Shown in pieces: positions 51,944 through 58,552 of a stretch of 64,000 nt of DNA. The stretch spans positions 1 to 64,000 of the forward strand of contig JAISAO010000071.1 of assembly GCA_031266665.1 (NCBI GenBank), given 5' to 3'. The position numbers were made by a program, and so were the translations under genes. Origin of the DNA: Propionibacteriaceae bacterium. GTDB lineage: Bacteria; Actinomycetota; Actinomycetes; Propionibacteriales; Propionibacteriaceae. Every line of letters begins with the position of its first letter. Positions within the stretch are counted from its first letter, which is position 1. The notes beneath the pieces are model-generated. The model was not told the DNA's origin, ran no database searches, and was given only the letters and a program-made list of their open reading frames with translations.

Positions 51944-52234
51944 ATGGCTAACCTCAATGTCTCATACGACGACATGTCCAATGCCGCCCGCGGTCTGCGT
52001 GCTGGCAAGGAGAACCTCAACTCGGAGCTGGAGCGTCTGCGCCAGCAGATCGACAACCTGGTCACCAGCGGTTTCGTGACCGACCGGGCCTCGGTCGCCT
52101 TCCAGTCGGATTACGAGCAGTACAACCAGGGCGCCAAGTCCACGGTCGACGCCTTGGAGGACATCGCCACCCGCCTGGACCAGACCGCCCAGGCCCTGGC
52201 CGAGACCGACGCCGCCCTGGCCGGCCAAGGCTGA
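51944..52234 (+). CDS. WXG100-family type VII secretion protein (Esx-like)
   Basis: 96 residues, the usual length. Two helices joined by a turn: NLNVSYDDMSNAARGLRAGK ... LRQQIDNLVTSGFVTDRASV ... AFQSDYEQYNQGAKSTVDAL ... LAETDAALAGQG. The WXG turn is replaced by SGF, as in other actinobacterial members I know with NLVxxGFVTDxAS. An AAGGAG lies 7 bp before the ATG in an unusually A-rich leader, suggesting high expression. It is the last gene before a strong hairpin. Likely exported by the EssC-like ATPase, possibly as partner of the larger substrates. Confidence 0.92.
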   Translation: MANLNVSYDDMSNAARGLRAGKENLNSELERLRQQIDNLVTSGFVTDRASVAFQSDYEQYNQGAKSTVDALEDIATRLDQTAQALAETDAALAGQG

Positions 52235-52256
52235 TCCCAGCTAGTCCCAGCGGCCC

Positions 52257-52287
52257 GGGGGCCGCCACCACAGCGGTGGCGGCCCCC
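52257..52287 (+). terminator. Strong hairpin after the T7SS operon
   Basis: A perfect 13-bp stem (52257-52269 with 52275-52287) and a 5-base loop, 22 bp after the WXG100 stop. There is no T run, which is common for actinobacterial terminators. Confidence 0.7.
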
Positions 52288-52304
52288 GTGGCCTGTCCGC
52301 TTCC

Positions 52305-52348
52305 GGGGACGAGTCTCCATTGCCCGAACCGGTGGCGGGCGCTTAGAT
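52305..52348 (+). promoter_or_regulatory. Promoter with degenerate palindrome, before 52394
   Basis: GGGGA-CGAG-TCTCCA (52305-52319) abuts TTGCCC (52320-52325), and TTAGAT (52343-52348) follows after 17 bp. The same arrangement and much of the following leader recur at 55020-55110. Confidence 0.6.
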
Positions 52349-52393
52349 GGAGAGGCGGCTCCGGTCGGGGCCGGAGGGCGGACGGAGGGTGTC

Positions 52394-53809
52394 ATGGCCG
52401 ATGGCGGCTGGGAGGGCCGTTATCCAGGGGGCGGCGTCTATGCCGGGGGCGGCGGTATGGCGCCAAGCGCCGGTTCAGACGCGGCGGTGTTGGATCCGGC
52501 GTTGCCGGCGGCGGCTTTGGCCCGAGTGGCCCATGACCGTCCGGAGTGGCGGGCGGCGGTGGCGGGCCACCCGGCGGCCTATCCGGGTTTGTTGAACTGG
52601 TTGGACGCCTTGGGCGATCCGGCGGTGTCGGCCGCCGTGGCCGTCCGCCGGGCGCGTGAGGCTGCGGCTACGCCCCCCAGGCCGCCGTACCAATCGGCCT
52701 TGCCGCCTCCAGTCCCAGTCCCGCCCGTTCAGCCGTCCCAACTGGTCCCGGCGGCCTCGCCCCAGGCCGGCTGGACTCCCCAGTTCGCTCCCATGGCCCC
52801 TACCGCTCCCGTCGCCGCCGCGACTCCGCCCGGCGGGGGCGGCCGGTTGGCTTGGGGAGCCATTCTCGTGGTGTTGGCCGGGATATTCGCTGGCGGGCTG
52901 CTCGTCGGAACGTCTGATAGCCTGTTTTTCTTCGTCGTTTATGTCGTCATCGACAATTACGTCCCGGGGACGGAAAGCGTCCGCCAGATTTTGACCGCCT
53001 TCATCGGCGCGGTCAGCTACGCCGTCGCTATCGGGTGCGCCTGGCTGGTGGTGAAAGGGCGGGTGGCGCGGCGGGCCGCCGCCCCCTGGTTCATCGCAGT
53101 GGTCGCGGCCGGTTTCATCTTCGGCCTGCCGCACCTATCGGACATCGTCTCATCCGGCCCGTCCCTGGTGGACTTAGAGCCTTACTATTATGGCTATAAC
53201 TCGCTCACGCTGGGATATTGGCTGGCGCAATCGCTACTGGCCGCCACGGCCTGCGCCGGCTGGTTCCGGCTGCGCGGCCGGCCGAACAAAGCATTCGCCG
53301 TTCTGCCCGTGGCGTTGGCGACCGCGTTCCTCGGACAGTTGATCGTGAGTGGGATGAGAGCGTCAAGTCTGTTCTATGAGATATTGTCGGCACTGCCTGG
53401 AACGCTTGGTTATTACACCATTTATGGCCTTGTGACCGGCCTGACGCTCGGTTTGTGCTACCTGATCACGGTCGTGCCGGTGGCGGCCCTGGGCGCGGTG
53501 GTGGCCCCGACGGCCTCCGCGACGGCCGGAGCCGTCGGTCCGTCCGGCGCGGCGCCCGGTTTCGGCCCCCAGCCCGGCTACCAGCCATCGTCCCAGTACG
53601 AAACGGCCAGCCCGTCGGACACGGGTAGTTTCGGCTGGGTCGTGATGGGCTTATTCGCCCCGTGGGTCGGGCTGGTCCTGTGGCTGGTCTGGCAGCGGGA
53701 TCGGCCCCGGAACTCGCGCCAGGCGCGCAACGGTTTCATCGTCGGCATGATCGTCAACACCATTGTGGTCATCCTAGAAATTTTCTACATCCTCTTCAGC
53801 GTCGGTTGA
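52394..53809 (+). CDS. Polytopic membrane protein with LRV-like domain and two-helix C-terminal module
   Basis: 471 residues; GGAGGG 5 bp before the ATG. After a Gly-rich start comes a helical block (about 30-85: DPALPAAALARVAHDRPEWR, AGHPAAYPGLLNWLDALGD) like actinobacterial variant leucine-rich-repeat (LRV) domains. A Pro-rich linker and about seven membrane helices (150-370) follow. The last 70 residues (TGSFGWVVMGLFAPWVGLVL, NSRQARNGFIVGMIVNTIVV) form a two-helix module shared with four more genes downstream. Function unknown. It starts a tandem family and shares a promoter type with its paralogues. Confidence 0.75.
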   Translation: MADGGWEGRYPGGGVYAGGGGMAPSAGSDAAVLDPALPAAALARVAHDRPEWRAAVAGHPAAYPGLLNWLDALGDPAVSAAVAVRRAREAAATPPRPPYQSALPPPVPVPPVQPSQLVPAASPQAGWTPQFAPMAPTAPVAAATPPGGGGRLAWGAILVVLAGIFAGGLLVGTSDSLFFFVVYVVIDNYVPGTESVRQILTAFIGAVSYAVAIGCAWLVVKGRVARRAAAPWFIAVVAAGFIFGLPHLSDIVSSGPSLVDLEPYYYGYNSLTLGYWLAQSLLAATACAGWFRLRGRPNKAFAVLPVALATAFLGQLIVSGMRASSLFYEILSALPGTLGYYTIYGLVTGLTLGLCYLITVVPVAALGAVVAPTASATAGAVGPSGAAPGFGPQPGYQPSSQYETASPSDTGSFGWVVMGLFAPWVGLVLWLVWQRDRPRNSRQARNGFIVGMIVNTIVVILEIFYILFSVG

Positions 53810-54158
53810 TTCAGCTCGTTTTAATCTTTCGGCCCTCGCGCCCTCGAGCCCAGCACCGTTGATGATCGGCGAGGCCAGCGATGCCCGGCGGGCGTTATGA
53901 GGGTGTGGCCGGAGCGGAGGCGGGTTGGACGGACTGGACATTGGTTGAGACGTCGGCTCGCCCGGATGGGGTCGCGCGGCGGCCGAGAATCGGTGGAGCC
54001 GGGCTGGGCCGTCTCGCCCGCGCGCCGCCGGGCCGGCGCTGGGTGTCGGCTCAGGGAGGCCTCGCCGTCGGCGCTGCTGGTGGTCACCTCCAGCGGCGCC
54101 GCCGGGCGGCGTGGCGACGGCGTCCACGTTGCCCCGGTCACCGCGCTGGCCCCCTGAC
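53810..54158. other. Noncoding duplicated flank
   Basis: No frame here has protein-like character. The segments 53808-53850 and 53928-54012 match 55756-55806 and 55839-55924 after the paralogue, so this is the duplicated downstream flank of the gene unit. Confidence 0.6.
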
Positions 54159-54184
54159 GCCTCGGCCCGCCGGGAGGCTTTTAT
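54159..54184. terminator. Weak hairpin with T run
   Basis: GCCTC (54159-54163) can pair with GAGGC (54174-54178), followed by TTTTA. The stem is only 5 bp, so the call is weak; it would lie between convergent genes. Confidence 0.3.
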
Positions 54185-54227
54185 TGGCCAGGGCGCGTTG
54201 GCGGAGTTGAGCCTTTTCGAGGCGATG

Positions 54228-54893
54228 CTAGCGCACCAGGGTGGCGTTGGCCAGATACACCATGCCCGCCGGTGCTTTGTTGGTATCAGTCCGGTTTTCC
54301 CAGGAGAAAGTGATCTCGATCTGGATTATCCCGCCGACCGGGACCACTAAATCCTGAGACTGGCCCGGTAATAGCTGGTCGCTGGTGAAGATCGGTCCCT
54401 TGGCGGGGTCGTTGGCGTCATAGACGGTGATGACGCCGGGCGATTGGGGGCGGCTGTCGTCGGGGACGCAAAGCGTGCCGCGCAACTCCGACCAGACCCC
54501 ACCCAGAGAATATGTTCGCGAAGCCCACTCGCGTGCCGTCCCACTAAATTTGAAGCCCAACCCATTAGACACGGCGCTTCCACTCACCTGGAATGGTCCG
54601 GTGACGAATCCTTGACCGTTGGTCATGTCAGTGGAAACCAAGGTGGCGTCGGTCAGCCAGATGGATTTGTCCTCGGCGGTGGTGGTCGCCGAGGAGCCGC
54701 TGGGGTTCGGGGTGGCGGCGGGCGAGGGTGGAGGCGCCGTGACGGTGACCGTTTCCGTGACTGTGACGGTGACGGCGGGCGCGGGGGAGTCGTCGACCGC
54801 CGGCGGCTGGGAGCAGCCGACCAGAACGAGCGGGCCTAGGGCGGCCAGGCCCAGCCCTAAGGCTGAACGTCGGCGGCGGTGCGACGGCTTCAT
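54228..54893 (-). CDS. Lipoprotein with NPCBM-like carbohydrate-binding domain
   Basis: 221 residues from the ATG at 54893, which has GGAGAGG upstream on the coding strand; the open frame reaches further but without a ribosome site. A basic start, hydrophobic core and lipobox (LVLVGCSQ) give a lipid-anchored protein. A Thr/Val-Pro linker (VTVTVTETVTVTAPPPSPA) follows. The C-terminal domain (KFSGTAREWASRTYSLGGVW, then LRGTLCVPDDSRPQSPGVIT, then VVPVGGIIQIEITFSW) looks like the NPCBM family, which binds glycans. It is opposite in strand to its neighbours and sits between two tandem paralogues. Confidence 0.75.
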   Translation of the reverse strand: MKPSHRRRRSALGLGLAALGPLVLVGCSQPPAVDDSPAPAVTVTVTETVTVTAPPPSPAATPNPSGSSATTTAEDKSIWLTDATLVSTDMTNGQGFVTGPFQVSGSAVSNGLGFKFSGTAREWASRTYSLGGVWSELRGTLCVPDDSRPQSPGVITVYDANDPAKGPIFTSDQLLPGQSQDLVVPVGGIIQIEITFSWENRTDTNKAPAGMVYLANATLVR

Positions 54894-55019
54894 GGGTTTT
54901 CCTCTCCGGTGGTCGCCGGACGACGCGGCCGGCTGACGGGACCACTCTAAAGCCGTCACCGCCTCGCCGCCATGGTGACAAATTCCCAAAGATATATTGT
55001 CGCTAGGCTGGCTGATGGA

Positions 55020-55064
55020 CGGGATGAGTCCCCATTGCCAGAAGCGGCGGCGAGGCGCTTAAAT
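55020..55064 (+). promoter_or_regulatory. Promoter with palindrome, before 55110
   Basis: CGGGA-TGAG-TCCCCA (55020-55034) abuts TTGCCA (55035-55040); TTAAAT (55059-55064) follows after 18 bp. It is a near copy of the 52305 promoter. Confidence 0.65.
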
Positions 55065-55109
55065 GGAGAGGCGGCTCCGGTCGGGGCCCAACAGTGGACG
55101 GAGGGTGTC

Positions 55110-55772
55110 ATGACCGATGGCGGTTGGGAGGGCCGTTACCCTCAGGGCGGCGTCTACGCCGGGGGCGGCCCGTTTGTCGTGTCAGGGGGCGGCGGTCTGG
55201 CGCAGAACGCCGGTTCGGCCGCGCCAGTGTTGGATCCGGCGTTGCCGGCGGCGGCTTTGGCCCAGTTGGCCTATGACCGTCCGGAGTGGCGGGCGGCGGT
55301 GGCGGGCCATCCGGCGGCTTATCCGGGTTTGTTGGACTGGTTGGACACCTTGGGCGATCCGGCAGTCTCAGCCGCCGTGGCCGCCCGGCGGGCAGGGGAA
55401 GCCGCCACGGTGTTGCCGGTTCCGCCACCCCCGCCGGTGGCGGCCCTGGGCGCGGTGATGGCCCCGGCGGCGTACGAACCGGTCGGAGCCTTCGGGCCGG
55501 CCGGCGCTGTGCCCAGTTTCGGCCCCCAGCCCGGCTACCAGCCGTCGCTCCAGTATGGGGCGGCCAACCCGGCGGACAAGGACAGTTTCGGCTGGGCCGT
55601 GTTGGGCTTCTTCGTCCCGATGGTCGGGCTGGTCCTGTGGCTGGTCTGGCAACGGGACCGGCCCAAAGACTCGCGTCGGGCGCGCAACGGTTTCATCGCC
55701 GGCATGATCGCCAATACCATTGTGGTCATCCTCTACATCATCTTCGTCTTCGCCTGGTTCAGCTCGTATTGA
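55110..55772 (+). CDS. LRV-like protein with two-helix membrane module
   Basis: 220 residues from the ATG at 55110; the upstream leader and GGAGGG match the 52394 gene almost base for base. The N-terminal third is nearly the same as in that protein (DPALPAAALAQLAYDRPEWR, AGHPAAYPGLLDWLDTLGD). A short Pro/Ala linker follows and then the C-terminal module directly (KDSFGWAVLGFFVPMVGLVL, DSRRARNGFIAGMIANTIVV). It equals the 52394 protein without the seven central helices, so one arose from the other by duplication with loss or gain of the middle. Confidence 0.75.
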   Translation: MTDGGWEGRYPQGGVYAGGGPFVVSGGGGLAQNAGSAAPVLDPALPAAALAQLAYDRPEWRAAVAGHPAAYPGLLDWLDTLGDPAVSAAVAARRAGEAATVLPVPPPPPVAALGAVMAPAAYEPVGAFGPAGAVPSFGPQPGYQPSLQYGAANPADKDSFGWAVLGFFVPMVGLVLWLVWQRDRPKDSRRARNGFIAGMIANTIVVILYIIFVFAWFSSY

Positions 55773-55977
55773 TCTTTTGGTCTTTCGGCCCTCGCGCCCC
55801 TGAGCTCAAGGGGAGTGGTGGGGCGGGGCCGGCGTGAAGACGGACTGGACGTTGGTCTAGACGTCGGCTCGTCCGGATGGGATCGCGCGATGGCCGCGAA
55901 TTGGTGGAGCCGGGCTGAGCCGTTCTGACCGTCGTCCAGGGGGAGTCTCACCGCCGGGGGCCGGGCCGGCCGGGACA
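55773..55977. other. Noncoding duplicated flank, second copy
   Basis: Matches the region after 53809 (see 53810-54158). No gene seen. Confidence 0.55.
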
Positions 55978-56023
55978 TGGGGATTGTTCCCCCTTGACCA
56001 GAGTTCGGGTCGTAGTGGAGAAT
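55978..56023 (+). promoter_or_regulatory. Palindrome-promoter before 56076
   Basis: TGGGGATTGTTCCCCC (55978-55993) abuts TTGACC (55994-55999); GAGAAT (56018-56023) follows after 18 bp. The same elements, with a longer poly-C spacer, precede 57831. Confidence 0.7.
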
Positions 56024-56075
56024 ACGGCGTCGAACCATCCGGTTTCCGGCAATGACTATTTTGAAAAGTGGCGAC

Positions 56076-56312
56076 ATGTCACAACCCCAACCATACGGCC
56101 AGCAGGCCACTAACCCATCGGACACGGGCAGCTTCGGCTGGACCGTGCTGGGCTTCTTCGTTCCCCTGATCGGTCTGATCCTGTGGCTGGTCTGGCGGCA
56201 GGACAAGCCCAACAATTCGCGCCGGTCGCGCAACGGCTTCATCGCCGGGTTGATCGTCAACGTCGTCGTCGGCGTCATCTACGCCATCGTCATCGCCTCT
56301 GCCTTGTCGTAA
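56076..56312 (+). CDS. Small membrane protein: two-helix module alone
   Basis: 78 residues from the ATG at 56076, which gives MSQPQPYGQQATNPSDTGSF. The open frame begins 24 bp earlier. It is essentially the shared module by itself: GSFGWTVLGFFVPLIGLILW, RQDKPNNSRRSRNGFIAGL and a second helix VNVVVGVIYAIVIASAL. The ribosome site is weak. It shows that the module is an independent unit to which LRV or zinc-ribbon parts are added in the paralogues. Function unknown. Confidence 0.75.
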   Translation: MSQPQPYGQQATNPSDTGSFGWTVLGFFVPLIGLILWLVWRQDKPNNSRRSRNGFIAGLIVNVVVGVIYAIVIASALS

Positions 56313-56325
56313 CGGTCGGGTACCG

Positions 56326-57534
56326 ATGACAGCGGACAACCAGGCGAACGCGCTCGGAGCCGCCGCCGTGCCGGCTGGCGGGGACGACCCGTCAGCGGCG
56401 GTCGGCGCGGCCTCCCAGCTGGCGCCGGAGGCTGCCGGGCTCGGCCTGGCCGGTCAATCGATGGACGCGGTCGCTCTCGTCGGCCCGTCGTCGGAACTGA
56501 CGTTTGGCGACCCCGGCGCCGCCCCCGTCATCCCGGCCTTTCCGACGGCGGTCGGTGGTGCAGAGGCGGTGGTCATGGCCCCGGACTCTCGGCCGCTGGC
56601 GGGCGTCGCCGGGTCCGCTCTCGTAGGTCAGTCGGCGGTCGGCGCCCACGAAACCGCCGCCCTGGCGGCTCAGCCGGCGGTGGACGGTGTTGAGGCTGTT
56701 CCCGCCAGTCCGGCCGCCGCCGACCCGGCCAGCCAGGTGTTCGACCCGGCGACCCCAGCGCTGGTCCTGGCCCAACTGGCCTACGACCACCCTGAGTTGC
56801 GGCTGGCCGTGCCGGGACACCCGGCGGCCTACCCCGGCCTGTTGGACTGGTTGGACGCCTTGGGCGATTCGGCGGTCTCAGCCGCCGTGGCCGCCCGTCG
56901 GGCGCGGGACGCCACTCCGCCCCCGCCGCCCCCGCCGCCGGTCCCGGCCGCCGCCGCCCTTGATCCCGCCGGTCCGGCCGCCGCCCCGACAGCGGTATCA
57001 CCACTACCCCCCGACTCGGCGTCGGCACCGCTGTCCCAGTCGCCAGCCGGCGCGGCTGGCGCCGAACCGCCCGACCGGTCGGCCAGCGTCGAGGTGGTGC
57101 TGGCCCAAGCCGGCGGTAAACGCTGCGGCCGCTGCAAAGCCATCTTGAACGGTGCCCAGATCTGTCCTCAGTGCGGGGTGGCCAACAGGGGAGTGCTGGC
57201 CGTCGTCGGTCGGGGCTCCACCACTGTGGCGGCCGTGGCACCCCGGATGACCTGGCCCGGAGACCCGCCCTCGCAATATCGCTCTGACGCCCAGACGCGG
57301 GTCGTCTACGTGCGCCGACCGGCCAATCCGGCCGACACGGACAGCGTCGGCTGGGCTGTGTTGGGTTTTTTCGTCCCGTTGGTCGGGCTGATCCTGTGGC
57401 TGGTCTGGCAGCGAGACCGGCCCAATAACTCGCGCCGGGCGCGCAACGGTTTCATCGCCGGCACGATCGTCCAGGTGGCCATCCCGCTCCTCATCTCCAT
57501 CATCTACTTCTTCGCCCTGATGGCGAGTATCTGA
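56326..57534 (+). CDS. LRV, zinc-ribbon and two-helix membrane protein
   Basis: 402 residues, starting 14 bp after the previous stop and so probably cotranscribed. An Ala/Gly-rich N-terminus (about 1-135) precedes the LRV-like block (ATPALVLAQLAYDHPELRLA, PGHPAAYPGLLDWLDALGD), a Pro/Ala linker, one zinc ribbon (CGRCKAILNGAQICPQCG near 266-283) and the C-terminal module (TDSVGWAVLGFFVPLVGLIL, NNSRRARNGFIAGTIVQVAI). It joins all three modules of the family in one chain. The zinc ribbon closely matches both ribbons of the 57831 protein. Confidence 0.75.
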   Translation: MTADNQANALGAAAVPAGGDDPSAAVGAASQLAPEAAGLGLAGQSMDAVALVGPSSELTFGDPGAAPVIPAFPTAVGGAEAVVMAPDSRPLAGVAGSALVGQSAVGAHETAALAAQPAVDGVEAVPASPAAADPASQVFDPATPALVLAQLAYDHPELRLAVPGHPAAYPGLLDWLDALGDSAVSAAVAARRARDATPPPPPPPPVPAAAALDPAGPAAAPTAVSPLPPDSASAPLSQSPAGAAGAEPPDRSASVEVVLAQAGGKRCGRCKAILNGAQICPQCGVANRGVLAVVGRGSTTVAAVAPRMTWPGDPPSQYRSDAQTRVVYVRRPANPADTDSVGWAVLGFFVPLVGLILWLVWQRDRPNNSRRARNGFIAGTIVQVAIPLLISIIYFFALMASI

Positions 57535-57735
57535 CAGCGGCGGCGGGGGCGTCTCCCACCGCCCCGGCCAACGTCTGTCGGCCGTCGGCCCCGGGGTGTC
57601 GCCGCCCGGACGGCCCGAACCCGACTAATTTTTAAGTTTAATTGCTATGAGGTCGAAGCGGGGCGGCGGTCACCGCCCACACCGTAACCGCCGACACCGG
57701 GAGGCGGGACTGGTCGAGGGCGAGGTGGAACGGAT
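57535..57735. other. Intergenic region, weak terminator possible
   Basis: GGCCGTC (57580-57586) can pair with GACGGCC (57609-57615) across a long loop, with TTTTT at 57628-57632. Otherwise no gene seen. Confidence 0.35.
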
Positions 57736-57783
57736 TGGGGATTTATCCCCATTGACCCCCCCCCCCCCCCCGAATTGGAGAAT
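57736..57783 (+). promoter_or_regulatory. Palindrome-promoter with a poly-C16 spacer, before 57831
   Basis: TGGGGATTTATCCCCA (57736-57751) abuts TTGACC (57752-57757). Sixteen C run from 57756 to 57771 and GAGAAT lies at 57778-57783, so the -35/-10 spacer is 20 bp. The homologous promoter at 55978 has 18 bp of mixed sequence. Changing the C count would change the spacer toward or away from the optimal 17 bp. Confidence 0.7.
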
Positions 57784-57830
57784 GGGGCGGCGCCGCATCG
57801 GGGCGGCGTGATTGTCCCTAAGGGGGAGAC

Positions 57831-58379
57831 ATGTCGCAATCTCTGTCGTCCGATTATCAGGCCGCGTCCGGCGACTGGTCCGTGGCGGCCGGATCATCCC
57901 GGACGGTGGAGCCAACTCCTGAGACGGTGGTGGTGGAGGCCCAGCGCCAGGGGAAGCGGTGCGGCCGTTGTTGGGGATTGTTAAACGGCGCCCGAATCTG
58001 CCCCCGGTGTGGGGCGGTCAACCAAGGTGTGGCGACTCCTGAGACGGTGGTGGTGGCGCCTCAACGCCGAGGGGAGATGTGCGGCCGTTGCCGAAGCCCG
58101 TTGAACGGCGCCCAAATCTGTCCCGGGTGTGGGGCGATCAACCAAGATGGGGCGTTGCTGGCAGTTCCGGGGACGGCCGGCCCGCTGGACTCGGGCAGTT
58201 TCGGCTGGGCCGTGCTGGGCTTCTTCATTCCTTTGGCCGGGTTGATCCTGTGGCTGGTGTGGCAGCGGGAGCGGCCGCTCGACTCGCGCCAGGCGCGCAA
58301 CGGTTTCATCGCCGGCCTGATCGTCGAGGTGGGCGTGCCCGTCCTCATTCTCCTGGTTTTCACTCTGGCGCTGGCGTAG
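57831..58379 (+). CDS. Double zinc-ribbon protein with two-helix membrane module
   Basis: 182 residues; AGGGGGAG precedes the ATG. Two tandem zinc ribbons (CGRCWGLLNGARICPRCG near 44-61 and CGRCRSPLNGAQICPGCG near 83-100), each led by PETVVVxxQRxG, show an internal duplication of about 39 codons. The C-terminal module follows (SGSFGWAVLGFFIPLAGLIL, DSRQARNGFIAGLIVEVGV). It lacks the LRV block. Its promoter carries the poly-C tract, so expression may switch on and off. The ribbons may bind protein or nucleic acid at the membrane; function unknown. Confidence 0.75.
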   Translation: MSQSLSSDYQAASGDWSVAAGSSRTVEPTPETVVVEAQRQGKRCGRCWGLLNGARICPRCGAVNQGVATPETVVVAPQRRGEMCGRCRSPLNGAQICPGCGAINQDGALLAVPGTAGPLDSGSFGWAVLGFFIPLAGLILWLVWQRERPLDSRQARNGFIAGLIVEVGVPVLILLVFTLALA

Positions 58380-58552
58380 ACGGCTGTCGTCGGCAGGTGC
58401 TGGCCGTGGCACTGGTCGCGGGCTTGACGGCTGTGTCGCCGCACCGAGGGTGGCGCAGATCGGGCTGGGCGCGGCCGGACGGCTCGGCATCGGCCGGTCG
58501 CGCCGTCCCGTAGCGGCTAATCTCATCCTCCCGGCCGGCGGTCGGACAGGGG

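Noticed and set aside
53881-54210. Plus-strand frame of about 110 codons between paralogues
   Set aside because: Part of it lies in a duplicated noncoding flank whose second copy does not keep the frame; no ribosome site.
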